Shown piece by piece: positions 47,020-59,800 of a DNA stretch of 64,000 bases. The stretch's first letter is position 1. Each line of letters begins with the position of its first letter. The DNA lies in assembly GCF_949628265.1 (NCBI RefSeq), contig NC_088787.1, positions 23,302,501 through 23,366,500 on the forward strand, read 5' to 3'. The notes below the pieces were generated by a model. It did not search any database, had not been told where the DNA came from, and worked only from the letters and a program-made list of their open reading frames with translations. This stretch comes from Cloeon dipterum. Its lineage: Eukaryota > Arthropoda > Insecta > Ephemeroptera > Baetidae. A program made the position numbers and the translations under genes.

Positions 47020-50000
47020 TCAAATATACTTGGTCCTGGTCAGAGCACCGCCGCCAAACGTTGGGTCCATCATTCGGTTCCAGTCGGTTTGTCCTACCAC
47101 GAAGCCGATGGCCCGCATCTTCTCCTGCTCCTTCCGCTCCACCACGTCGGCCCAGCGCACCTGTCCAACAAGAAATTCAATGAAAATGTTGAGGTTGAAG
47201 AGAAAAATGCGATGAAAGCTACATATTCAGGAATTCAGGGCTATTTTTCTCCAGGGTTTGGATACATGTTACAGACTTTTTTTCTGGATATTAATCTTAA
47301 GCTTTTATTACAAAATTTTAAAAATAAATAAATTTTCAATCTGCAACCTTGATAGAAATTTAAATAAAATATTTATTTAAATCCTGAGACTGAAAACAAT
47401 TTGAGAAGACAACTCAAACTCACTCTTTTCTTTCCTGGCTCGAGAGGAGCATCATCCATCTCCTCCAGACCTAGCCAATCTTCCATTGAGGAGGCCTCCC
47501 TGTTGGCGGGCCGCTTCTTGATGCCATCCAGCTTGTCTGTAAGCAAGCGAGCACATGGTCAGAAGGGTTCAACAGCAGAAAGGCGCAAACTGGGGTTCGT
47601 GGCTTGGGTCTAGCGGAAACTCACCTAGCTTGTCCTCGGTATCCACCGCGTCCCATTTACTTGTAGGGAGTTCGACATGGGCCTGGGAAAAGATTATTTG
47701 CTTTTCGCGTTACATTGGCGCGCATCAGCTGGACGCACCCCCAGAAACCAACCAAACACCTTTTTCTTTTGCTACCACCGACCACATTGGTTCATTTGCC
47801 GGCCTGACTTTGTTCTCATGTTCTAAATAATGCTTGTTCTCTTTCAGTGCTTACCGACTCAAGTGCAAAAGGAAAACTAAGCACGCGTTTTAATACTCAC
47901 AGAAAATTGATTATCCGCCTCTATGTCCTCAGTTCCATCCTCGTTGTCGCTCACCTCTTCAGTCTCAACCTGTGCAAAGCGACATTAAATAAGGAGAAAC
48001 TCCAAGACGCATTTATTTTATTGCCAGGAAGAATTTATACCCTAAAATTTGGTATCTCTATAAAAAAATGTTTCATAGATGACTGGGCAGATTGCTGTGG
48101 AATTGTATAATTTATGTTTAAGAAAATATTAATTAATGAAAATAAAACTGAAAGAAACAAAGATTCAGTAAGACAAGGAATGAATAAAAAAGGGGAATTT
48201 CAGCAGGGGAAAAGCTAGAGAGCAAGTTGAAAAGATTTGAATCTAAATGCCACTGGCACAAATAAATTAGACTCACTCCCAAGGAAAATAATACACATTC
48301 TACCATTTCCCATAAGCTAGAAAAAACTGTTCAATGGAGCTAGAGGACAGTAAAAATTATCCATTTGTCACGCTTCTCTCAGATACTAGCTGCTAATGTC
48401 AACTACTGACTCAATGACGGATTTAGTAGATTTTTCTTCAAATTTTGTTTGATACCTAGAGACAAGAGGTTAAAATAATCAAGCCAATCATAACAGAAAC
48501 AAAGGATTCATATAGTAATTTTAATAAAATATAAATGATAAAAAAAATATTTCTCTTAGGTTAGCCATTGCCAGCCAACGCAAAACTTGGCAGATGGCAA
48601 CCCTGGTGGCAGATTTATTCACCTCAATTGCAGTTTTGGTATTGTTGAGCAGGCCCTTGACCTCTAATTTAGTGAAGTTGGGTGGCGTTGGCTCCCACTT
48701 GGCCGCGATCTGCTCGATCTGCTGCAGCGTGCGGCCGTGCTCGTTGCGCGCCGCGCACACGCTCGCTTCCTCAGGCAGCTCGGCCACAAACGTCTTGACA
48801 CCCTTTGCGCTCGCGTAATGCCACATCTCTTCAAAGTGTTTCACTTTGTCGTTCACGCAGTCCACCACTATGATGGGGAAGAAGCCCTCATCGATTGTCT
48901 TGCGGAACGCCTTCACCAAGCTCTGCCGGTATGCGTCCTCCATCTCAGCCTCATACTCATACTTCATTTCCTGTCAACAGCAACCAATCAGATATTACAA
49001 AGGTTAGTGGGATTTTTTGGAAATACACATCAAAACAATACCATCTATTAAATTATCTCAGTTAATTGGTTTTTACTTAACCAATTTCTAGCTAAAAATT
49101 AATATACCTCATTATTCAAATTTTATTAAATTCTTTCCTTGGAAGTATAGTTGTTTATTTCGTACATTGTTCCAACAACTTCTCTCATCATTAAGACAAA
49201 TTCCTTAAACTGTCCCTCCGATTTCGGGTAAAGTCATTATGGAAGTGTAAATTTTGGTTGTGCATTTTTCAGTGAGTTTTATTCAACCAAAAAATATTTT
49301 GGCCCAATTATTGGCCATCAAAAATTCACTGGTTGATTGTACATACTTCTTGATTCACTAAACAGTTAAATACAATCCTGTTTGCGAGTGAATGAATTTC
49401 TAGTTTTCTCTAGTTGATTATGTGTGGAAACCAAGTTAAAAAAGAAAAATACAATACCATTAATTTGAGATTTCAATGTTAAGTTAATTTCAAGGCCAGC
49501 TATTTATTAATATATAAATAAGACAGACGATATATAAATTTATCAACAGTTGGAGGAAAGGTATCTCTAGTAATTCAAAGCTTTGAGTTTTAAATCAACA
49601 AAGGTTATGAAATTCCCACTTCCCACTTGAGAGCCACATACCTTGGATTTAATTTTCCTGTTAGTTTCAGGGTCTTGAACTTCTGTTTCAACTTCAACCA
49701 TGAAGTAATCATCGAGATTAAGGATCCTGGGTGCGTTTCCACCGTTTTCCACCTCCTTGTCCTTGATCAGCTTAGCTACGTGGCTTTTGCCGCTGCCAGG
49801 CAGCCCTCGCATGAAGATGGCGAACTTTGACGGTCGCTGCACACGACCTGGCAAGCACAACAGCTCCTCTATGCATGACTTCTCTGCCTCATCAGGGATG
49901 TTAAATATCTTTTGGGGCGGCCCGCTACTTTTGCTTGACGATTCCTGGTTGGAACTATGGCTATTGTTGCTCCTGCTGTTCCGCGACTGCTTTGGCGAAG

Positions 50001-53000
50001 GATGCCTGATCAAATTGAAGAAAGTGTTGACAAAATACCATTATCGTCCGCGCACATGACCCTATATTAATAAGTCACGCAAAGAACAAAAATAAATAAT
50101 TCATACTAAATAGCTATTCTCTAATTATCAAGTCAATTTGTGCATGGTGTGCCTCTTTAAATTAAATTTTAGATTTTGCAAGTGACTAGCCCATTTAAAG
50201 AAAAATTTGGAAGCCGCAGATGTCGGAAATCTTGAAAGATCTACCTCTCTGGCCGTGATTCTGAACTGTTTTCTCGCTCATCTCGGTCATGTGGTTTCTC
50301 AGGCCGGTCTTCTCTGTATCTGTGTTCAGATCGGTCTCTGGACCTTTGAATGCCTCTGTCTGGGAAAGAGTCACTTTTTTCACCCTTCTCTCTGCCTGCT
50401 CTATCCCAATCTCTGTGTCGAGAATATCGTCTCCTATCCTCCTGTATCCACCGCTCTCTTTCTCGTTCTGAAAGCCATAAATAAAAAATGTCTCTAAACG
50501 TTTCTGTATCATTCCACAACTTTTGAGCAGTACATCACAAAATTTAAATTAAAAAAAAAAATACTATTTATAAGTAACAAGCGTACCTCTCTCGTGCCTG
50601 CGTCTTTCTTCTTCCTCCCACTTAACATATTGTGTACGATCATACTCGAAAGGATCAGCTGGAATTGATACAAACATTTATTTTATGATGCAAACGAATA
50701 TTTTAGTGACCTCACGTGTGTGAATTGTGGGTTCACTTTCGGACGAGTGACAGTAGTCATAAATTTTGACAGGCGCCTTAAACACGCGCTTCTTTTTGTT
50801 TGCAGCAACTGGCGTTGCAGGCGTCATAGCGGGAGTCATCACGTTCAACTCCTTGTGGTCGTACTCGATTACTGTTTTCGCCTTGTACTCAGCCACTTCT
50901 TCCACTCGGCTTGGCAGTGGAGGTCCCCCGTGTCCGGGCCTGAATTTAATCAGGAACTTTAATTAATATATTCTAACAAAATAACACATTTTTGCTTATT
51001 TTCAAGCTAACCAAATTTCTCGAACACCATTGAAAGTGCCTTTGTGAGAATTACATTTTCTAACAATAGTCAGGAAATATATTTTTCCTTGTATGTACAT
51101 CAAATCTAGTTACAATTTTAACTTGTTTTGTTACTTATTCAATTTTTGGTTTTACACGTCTAGTTGTCTAAGTCTATGGTTGTCATTTTTGCTACTGTTA
51201 GTGTATATTAAGATATTTACTTGGAATGTAATGGGCATGAATCTTAAACAACAATAATATAACACACATTCACAAAACTAAAATAAAGGTCCCAACCCAT
51301 AACAATATTTAGGATATTTTAGGATTTAGTAGCTTTCTTCAAATAATTATCACAAAATGTGTAACTGACTATGTATCTAATTGAAAATTTAAAGTGGACT
51401 TCATACTTGTTGCATGTTAGTCAATCAATATTTCTTATTATTTAATGATTGTATTTCCCTACGAGTTTTTTTCATATCTTTCCCCAAGATCTTAATAGTT
51501 AAAGTTGCGACCAAATATTATATTGGACATAATGTCGATTTTTTTGTGAGAACAAAAGACTTTATCTTGTTGGCCTGTGCCTTTATTGGCAGAGCAGAAG
51601 GTACTACCTGTGTCTAAGGATAAAAAGTAATCGATTTTTAAATTCATTTCCACTCACCTTTGATCAGGCCTCAACATCTCTTCCTGATATGGTTTGAACG
51701 GGCCTCGGTTGTCTCCTTGTGGCAATAGCCTATCGTCAACATCGCGTCCCCTGTCATCTCTATCACGTCCCCTGTCATCAATGTCGTGTTCCCTGAATTC
51801 ATTCCACCGCTGGTTCTGGTCATTGGGCCTGAGACCAGTGTCACCCTGCGGACCAAAGTTCCCTCTTGGTGGACCAAAATCCATTCTGTTTGGACCAAAG
51901 TCCCCTCTGGACGGACCAAAGTCTCCTCTGGGTGGACCAAAGTCTCCTCTGGGCGGACCAAAGTCTTCTCTGGGTGGACCAAAATCTCCACTGGGAGGAC
52001 CAAAGTCCCTTCTAGGTGGTCCTTGGTCCTGGAAGTTGCCTTGGCTGCCTTGCCACTGCTGTTTCTCTGAGGGTGCCAGTTTACTAGGGCTTTTGTCGTA
52101 CATGTACGGTGGCAGCTCCTCGTCACTGTCCAGATCTATCCATGGGTTGAAGTCAGGAGGCAGTGTGCCGACATTGTCTACCTCAGACCTGCCGTTTTTG
52201 CGGCCATCGTTGCTGTCCTCAGAGAAGCGCTCATGCATGGCAGCCATTTCTTGGTTGTCATCCATGAAATCATCCTCAAAGAAGTTTTGCTCCTGTCGAA
52301 AGTTGTTTTGATGGAAAGGCGCACCCTGCGGAGGGCCTGGTTGATTCCTAGCCATGGGACCAGGCTGATTTCTGCCTATGGGACCTGGATGATTTCTGCC
52401 TATGGGACCTGGCTGATTTCTGCCCATGGGACCTGGCTGATTTCTGCCCATAGCTATAAACTCATTCCTGCCCATGTTACCTGGCTGATTTCCAGCCATG
52501 GGACCTAGCTTATTCCCAGCCATGGGACTAGGCTCATTTCCGCCCATGGGACTATGCTGGTTCATAGTTATAGGACCACACTGATTGCCGGCCATGAGAT
52601 TTGGCTGATTCCTGGCTGTGGGGCTGGGTTGATTTCCTGCCAAGGGACCCGGTTGATTTCCGGACAGGTGTCCAGGAGGCAATGGGTTGTTTGCCTGGTG
52701 TCCCTGGTTGAATCTGTTCGCTGGCGGCACAAAACCAGCTGAAGCAATTTAAAAACGTTAAAAATGAGATACAAGATCAAAAATCTATAAAAAATACTTT
52801 CAATTTTCTTGTTAATCATAATGAGATACTCCTATGCCAAAATGTTCATGATTATTAAATCTACCAGTTTTATTCACCATTGTAAACTGATAGTTTGATT
52901 TAGGATTTACATTAAGACAAAAAATTGAAACATTCTTAGGAGTTCTGAGCTAACTTTTAAGCACTGGCTTTACAAAACAAAAGGTATGAGTATGAGTCGC

Positions 53001-55585
53001 ACCACGAGAATCCAAAAGTGACTAACTGCGCTACATCCCTCACCATAAAAAATACACATAAAGACACACCAAATTATTTGAATATTTGCATTTATCGCCT
53101 CCCACTGTCAAGAGGATGTCATTTGCTCTTATCATGCAAGCCACAAATTCTATGAATTCCAAATTCTGCCTTCCAACAATAAACAAGGGACTGTGATGGC
53201 AGACAAATAATGGACAAGATATTGGGTATGTGTGCCACTTGCGTTACTTTCTTATTTTAAAAGTTAGTTTTTTTAAGTTACCATTTAAATTTGTTAGCAA
53301 TTTTTGCTATTTTATGTATGTATTTGATCGTTTTTGCAGACATCTGCTAGCAAGAGATACAAATCTCAACCTTAACCAACAGGGACAAGGTCCGATTATT
53401 TCTTCATTATCAGAAATATGCCTTCCTTGAGTGAAATTACTCTGATTTTTATGTCAATTAGATCCAAACTCAACACTATTTAGAGTTACAGCTAATGAAT
53501 TAGGGCTGCAACCAGCAGCCAAAACTAGTACAGCAGGAAGTCTGCAGAAATTTGGAAAACTAAACAGCTTGATATCACCAAGAGAAGTGGCATTTAATTT
53601 CAACTGAATTAACTTTTATAAACACCAGTTCCTTTTTATGACTAACCTGGGGGTGATGGAGGGGTTGGAGCTTCTTTAACTGGCACATTGGGTTTGGGGT
53701 TTTCCACTGGCTCTGTGCCTGGAGGCTGCAGGGTTTCCTCCTTGACGGTTGCATCCACATCCAGTCCAGGGATGCTGCTTGGCATCGCCCCTGTGACCGG
53801 CCTGTAGTTTGCCATCTGCTTGAGGGTTTCCTGAATAGTGTTGACTTTTGCTTTGGGGTCCTCTGCTGGCCCTTTCTCCCAGATGGCCGTGAAGGCGGCG
53901 AGCTCCGCCTGGAATGGAAAAAGGCTAATTTAAAAGACATCAGAGTTGATTATGAAATCCCTACATTAAGTATGGGGTTACCCGATGTCACATTTTGGCT
54001 TGCTTTGGTCTCCGCTTCCCGCTTTTTCTTCATCTGTTCCCGTCGAGACAAAAGCTGTTCCCTGAATTTCTCCATCTTTCTCTCATATTCTTCATACTGT
54101 CGCTGTTTAACATAAATCTGGTTGGTTACTCTAAGTATGTGGATGTTGTATTATTATGATTAAGGATTCGGATGTGTGAGACCTCTAATACATCGGACTT
54201 AAGAACTGTCAATTTTAATTGAAGCAAAAATAAATTGTAAACGTCCACTAACACTAAACGCATTAGAAATAAGACTACTATAAAGCAGGAAAAGACCTGC
54301 AACAGATCCCTATTGGCATGATTTTCGCACACAACATTGTAACATAAAAGTTTTGGTTACTCTGTCAGGATGCTGTTTGTTCTCTTCCTTCCAGCTGTTG
54401 AACTGTTCTTCCCAGTTTTTGAATTGCAGATCAAACTCTTTCTCAGCCTCAGACATTTCCTCTTTGACTTCGACAGCTGATTGCTGCACAATCGCCTGCA
54501 TCAGGGAGGGGATGGGGGGCATTGAGGGCTCCTCCTGGGGTGGAGGGGGAGGAGGCGGCTGTCTACTTAGTTCCAGCATTGCCGGTGGTGGAACAACCAC
54601 CGCTGCTCCTGGACCAGGCAACTCCTGTTGCTTACCGAAGCCACCCCCACGAGGAGTGCCCCCTCGCCCACGGCCCCTCATGTTGAACTGCTGCTGAGGC
54701 TGGTTGTCCACCTTTAAAGCCTGCGCGCCCCATTGCGGTTGCTGCGGCTGGTTTCCCCAAGAGTCGTCACTTTGCGGCTTCTGCCAGGAGTTTTCGTTTT
54801 GCTGATTATTCCCGCCTATATGAATAACCCACTCAGTTAGAATTAAAATATAGAATTGTTTGGTAAATTGGTCTGAATAACAGTTCCCATTTGGATAAAA
54901 ACCAATATAACAGAGTTGCAACCCAAAAGGCAAGAGTTAAATTTTTTAACTGAATCAAATACAACAAAATCAAGAATTTAAAACTGTGTGGAGGGGAACG
55001 AATCCACTGCAAGAACTTTATGCAGTCAATCAGAGTCTCCACTTTACTTTTGGGTACACAATACAAGCGTGAGCCTGGATTGTTGGCTTTGGGAAGAATC
55101 ACACAGACTCAGCCCATTGCCGTGTCCCAACTATACAAATTTTTCTACTAGCCCTTGCTTGGCTTTCCCTGTATCTACAACATGAAAACGTTTTGAAACT
55201 CATTAAATAGGCTGATACTGACCCCACTGTCCTGTGTTGTTGGCGCCTCCTCTTCTCATATTTGGTAATGAGTTGTTCCAGCCTCTGCCCCGCTGATTGG
55301 GCCCTCCGCCTGGCGACCACTGCTGCTGCTGACCACCGCGGCCTCGGCCGCCTCTGATTACTCCACCACGCCCCCCGCGGCCGCCTCTCGGCTGGAAGCC
55401 GAAGTCATTGGTTTGATGCGGAATTTGGCCAATGTTTTGTTGCATCATTTCGTACTAAAGATTTAAAATAATAGTTTACATCACGAAACAAACAAATAAT
55501 ATCAGCAAACCTGCAGTCCATACTGCGCTTGCCACTGAGCGTAATCCTGTTCCCATTGCAACCACTCTTGAGAGCTTCCATCCAT
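47020..55585 (-). CDS. YLPM1: YLP motif-containing protein 1 (YLPM1/ZAP3)
   Basis: Fifteen exons on the minus strand: 55585-55511, 55454-55223, 54815-54361, 54102-53992, 53908-53647, 52738-51658, 50939-50716, 50658-50587, 50467-50245, 50005-49642, 48970-48623, 47969-47901, 47682-47625, 47536-47424 and 47160-47020, 1275 aa. YLPM1 is a nuclear protein implicated in telomerase reduction and as a partner and inhibitor of protein phosphatase 1. The N-terminal part is Gln/Trp-rich, then RGG-rich (55223-55454), Pro-rich and coiled-coil. The large central exon carries two tandem peptide repeats. An RD/RE-rich stretch precedes a P-loop nucleotide-kinase-like domain (FMRGLPGSGKSHVAKLI) with ILNLDDYF and, further on, FFPIIVVDCVND. 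The end has RWADVVERKEQEKMRAIGFVVGQTDW and stops LTRTKYI, like the vertebrate protein. The start is the ATG directly after an acceptor, so the leader is spliced. The donor at 53992 and the first exon are the least certain points. Confidence 0.92.
51835..52020 (-). repeat. Tandem FGPPRGD-type repeat in YLPM1
   Basis: About nine copies of a roughly 21-bp unit encode variants of Phe-Gly-Pro-Pro-Arg-Gly-Asp in the large YLPM1 exon, starting after GQNRWNEF-side sequence. Spread between copies is low at the DNA level, suggesting recent expansion. The repeat is in frame and keeps the exon open. Confidence 0.85.
52325..52665 (-). repeat. Tandem GPMGRNQP-type repeat in YLPM1
   Basis: About fourteen units of 24 bp encode variants of Gly-Pro-Met-Gly/Ala-Arg/Gly-Asn-Gln-Pro in the same exon. 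All units have the full length of eight codons, so copy number changes would keep the frame. Confidence 0.85.
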
Positions 55586-56805
55586 CTGAAATTCCAGCGT
55601 TAATTTAAAAGGCGAATGTAAACCATCACACTGATACTTACACTTGATTAACTTTTTTATGCAGTTCAAAGTACACACACGCGTCAATTCATTAATAGAG
55701 CCTTCCTTCCAAAACGCACCTAAGAGTTAAAGAACGTAAAGAACAATATTACGCTGTGCTGAAAAATTAGCGCATAATTTCAATCAGCTAGCTTGCCCAA
55801 AAAAACATGGTACATAAGAGGGAACAGTTCGCTTTTGAGTTATATGCATATGTATATACTTAAACTCTAAGAAATAAATTCAAATACCTCAGAATATTTA
55901 ACAGGGCTAAGTTCGGAGTCATTTTTAATGAAACGAACTGAAATGTGTAGATACTGTCCGAATAACCCGATATTATCTTACCAAGTGAATCGAAGTTTAA
56001 TTCAAAAATCTTGAGTGCTCGAAAGGAATTATTGGCTGGAGAGTGCAACACAACACAACAAACACAGCTTGGTAAATATGCTGCAGAAGACCCATCGCAA
56101 CCAATCGATTAATCTGCAAACTAATAACAGCTCAAGATGCGCGCCCGGCATAGGACACGAAAAAGGCCCATTTTACGTACCGCGAGTCGCGAAACGCGAA
56201 ACTGTGTCTGACTTCTGACTGTCTGCGGGCGCTGGTCTCCTACCCTTGCCGTACCACTAGTCCACTCTTCTACTTACTTTCTTGCTTATCGACTCTTTAA
56301 ATAATCGCGCCTTGGTTCATGGTGGCACCTCGTATTCCTCTAAATTTCAATAAACATGCAGGATTTGAGAAAGAAGTTAAGGATATTTTGTATGATATTA
56401 ATCAAAAGTTCATGTTGAAATGAATAAATAGTGTATAATTAAATGAAAACTATATAAGAGAAAATATATTTCTGTATAAATAAAGCTATTAAATACAAAA
56501 ATGGGTAAACTCTAAGTTCTTTACATCTTCAGTTAAACTCGCCTACTTGTACACCAATGCCTCGCCTTCTTTTTGTAAACAGAACAACACACTGTTGTGA
56601 CGAGGACCAGACGAGGACTGATTTGAGAAATAAATTTACAAAATACTTTCTACAGGCCTCTGCATACAATGGATTGTTTTTAATTTTGTAAGTATAATGG
56701 CCGTTCTAGACATCCAATCATTCTGACGTTTGCAACAGTTTTTGTTTAGAAATTTAGGACTGAACCTTGTGATAAAAGAAGAAATTTGCAGCTCATTCGA
56801 AAAAA
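55586..56805. promoter_or_regulatory. Divergent spacer, YLPM1 / TRAPPC11
   Basis: This holds the spliced untranslated leader of YLPM1, probably an exon reaching to about 56.1-56.3 kb where the sequence becomes GC-richer, and the TRAPPC11 leader. The genes are head to head with 1.2 kb between start codons. There is no clear TATA box for either gene. Confidence 0.5.
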
Positions 56806-59800
56806 ATGGCTCAGTGCAGTGGCGAGCTGTTTGACGTGCCCGGTGAACTGAGCAGCAAAGCGCACACCTTCATTGGTTTGTCCGGGCTTGACACTTTGAA
56901 CAACGCCACCCACAGAGCCATATGGGACGCGTTCACTAACAACCGCAGGCATGACAAGGTCTCGGTGCACTACAAACTGTTCCCACCAGAGCACGTCTTT
57001 CCAACAGCCAAGCCAAAGGTTTTCAATCTTTCTCTGCGAATAAACATGATGATTGTCTCTTTGTGCAGAGGAACACCTATGAATGGTACATTCCAAAGGG
57101 CATCCTCAAAAGGAATTGGATGAACAAGTACCTTAATGTGGTGCCCTCTGTGGTAGTCATTTTTTACGACCTCGACTGGTTTGACCCCTTCTGGAATGAA
57201 AAGAAAATCGAGTGCGCCTCCAGGGTGCAGTCAGTGAGGTGAAAATACCTTTCATTTTTGCATGATTAAATCTGTTAAATCAGAGCATTAAAATAATATT
57301 ATATTCTTTAATGAGTGAAAAGATACAAAACAAATCTTTTTATCGATGTATACATTTTAAATGTTGTGTATATATATATTTTCACTTTTTAAATTCATTT
57401 TTTAATATTGTTTATATAATCTGCCAAAACATTTTAAATTAAATTCTACATTCCATATCGCAAGGGCGGCGCTGGAAGGCCGAACAACACGAATCGCTGT
57501 GGTGCTGATTCAGACAGGTCCACCCATCCCTGCAGGTGACGAGTCAATTACTGCCGAGCGGGCGGCCACCCTGTGCACAACTTGCGAGTTGAATGCTAAG
57601 AATCTGTTCCTGTTGCCACACAACGACCACCTGCACGGCTACACGCTGCGCTTGGAGAACGCCTTTTATGACCTGGCGCAGTCCTTCTACAACCAGAAGG
57701 TGCGCACGGTTCGTGGACACCGTGACCACCTCAACAAGACCACGCACCAGTACCTCTTTGTGCGGCACCAGTTCAAGATGGGCTTCCTCAATGAACTCAA
57801 ACAGGACGCCACCGCTGCCAGCAAGTAAGATCAAAATGAAGTAGATTCCTGCTTTTATACACATTAACATGGGCTCGTGAGTCTCAGTGGAGACTCACAA
57901 CCAACAAAATATATTAATGAATGTGACCACTAGTTTGAGAAAAAACATAAGGAGAGGTTAACTGAAATTTGACTATCGATTTGAATTTGCTATATATAAC
58001 AAAGAGAAACATAATGTTAGAAATACAGATGTTGCCCACAGAGTATTTTTTGTTGATACATCCTACAGAATATTTTCTGCTTATTGTACAGTCAGACTCA
58101 TGTGAAAAATAATAAACTTGCACAAATTTCCATTTAAATTTCCAAGATTTTATAGCTTCACTCCTCTTATGTCCTATACTTGACTCTAGCTATCCCGCCA
58201 CTCCTTTTTGTCATAGAACTAGTTCAATAGTAAATATTTTTCCTTGGCAGGCACTACGCACAGGCGTACAGCCACTTACTGGACGTTCGGGTGGTGGACA
58301 CGAACACCTTGGAGGTCAAGACGGTTGCAGCCTACATAAATTACAAGCTGTGCCGCATCGCCTTCAACCAGAATCTTCCGCGGGACGCCATCGCCCAGTT
58401 CAGGAAGCATATTGACCTTTTTAAGAATATGGTTGGCCCAATGGAGATTTCCTTTGAGCACCACGCGTGGCTTTCTAAGCAGTAAGTATTTGAGAGATTT
58501 ATGAGAAAATTGCTGCAGTTACATATTTTTCAAAGTGTTACACATTCATCAATTCTATATTTTGAACTATTCTCGTACTATTGAGAGATTGCGTAAGAGC
58601 ATGCGTGAGGAAAGATTAAAGTTAGTAGGGGGTCAGTGAGCAAGCTAAGTGCCTGTGTTTTATTATCCTAGACTTTACAATTACATACAATTCCTAATTA
58701 CAAATTGCATCTACAATTACGAGTACAATTCTTCTACAAAGTGATAAGTAACGATTTATTACAAAGGTTCTGCGTTTTTGGGGAGTTGTTTGATGAAGCA
58801 ATCCATCACGGCCTCCCTGCAGTACAGACACAGCATCCAGGAGTTTATTTCCACCAGGCGGCGCAGTACTCTATGGACCGAAAAAATGCATGCCTGGAAA
58901 ACTGCCAAGTAAATGTTAACACTTAACCATGGCAGAGTGGAATTTTAAATTAAAATTCTCAGGATATCAACATCTACCCTCAGCCTGACCCTCTTGATGG
59001 CCTTGAAGATCTAGAATTCTATGGACAGCGTCCGTGGCGTCCAGGCAAGCTGAGTGCCGAGCCTGCTGACGCTGTCAAGGAGAAGGAGGCGATACAGGCA
59101 CTGCAGTTCAAAGAGAAGTCTGTCAATCACAGTGTAAGAATTGGTTTTTACTCTCAACAGGTTGAAGTATTGTTTTCAAAAATTAGATGATAATCATATC
59201 ATTGCTGGGTAGTGCTATATCTCAAGCAAAAACCTACCGCTGCCCGAGGACAAGACGACAGTTGGGTAACATAATAAATATTATTTGAAAACGCGTGTGG
59301 ACTGTTTTATTGCAGTTGTCCAAATGGCTGAAGAATACTACCACGCAAAAGACTTCAAAAAGGCGCTGACGTAAGTTGAACTGTCATTATTGGAGTTAGG
59401 TTGTTAATGTACTCTCCCTTTGGCGTACAGTCTGCTAAGTCATATGCTTTGGGAGTTCCGAGGTGAGCAATGGTCACTTCTGATGACCAACGTATTGCTC
59501 AAGGCCCTGGAGTGCGTTTATTATTCACCCAGTGTGACGGAGTTTGTCGCTCTGGCTATTGAGGCTCAGAGTTCCACGGTTCTGATGCAACAGGAAGATA
59601 AAGCAGTTCTTTTTGAAAACATCTTCAGGATATTCAGGGTAAGAGAGCTAAGAAATATGATAAACTAATTTTCAATTATTGCTAATGTATATTTGAAAAT
59701 ATTTTTAACATTTGTCATGTATGAACAAGTTTTTAATTCTATATTATGATCAAAACGGACTTCATCCTTGTTGCTTAACTAAGTTTTTAGTTCAAGAATA

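Noticed and set aside
51694-52311. 205-codon plus-strand open frame with tandem repeats
   Set aside because: Antisense shadow of the repeat-rich YLPM1 exon. The minus-strand frame is the one that joins splice sites in phase.
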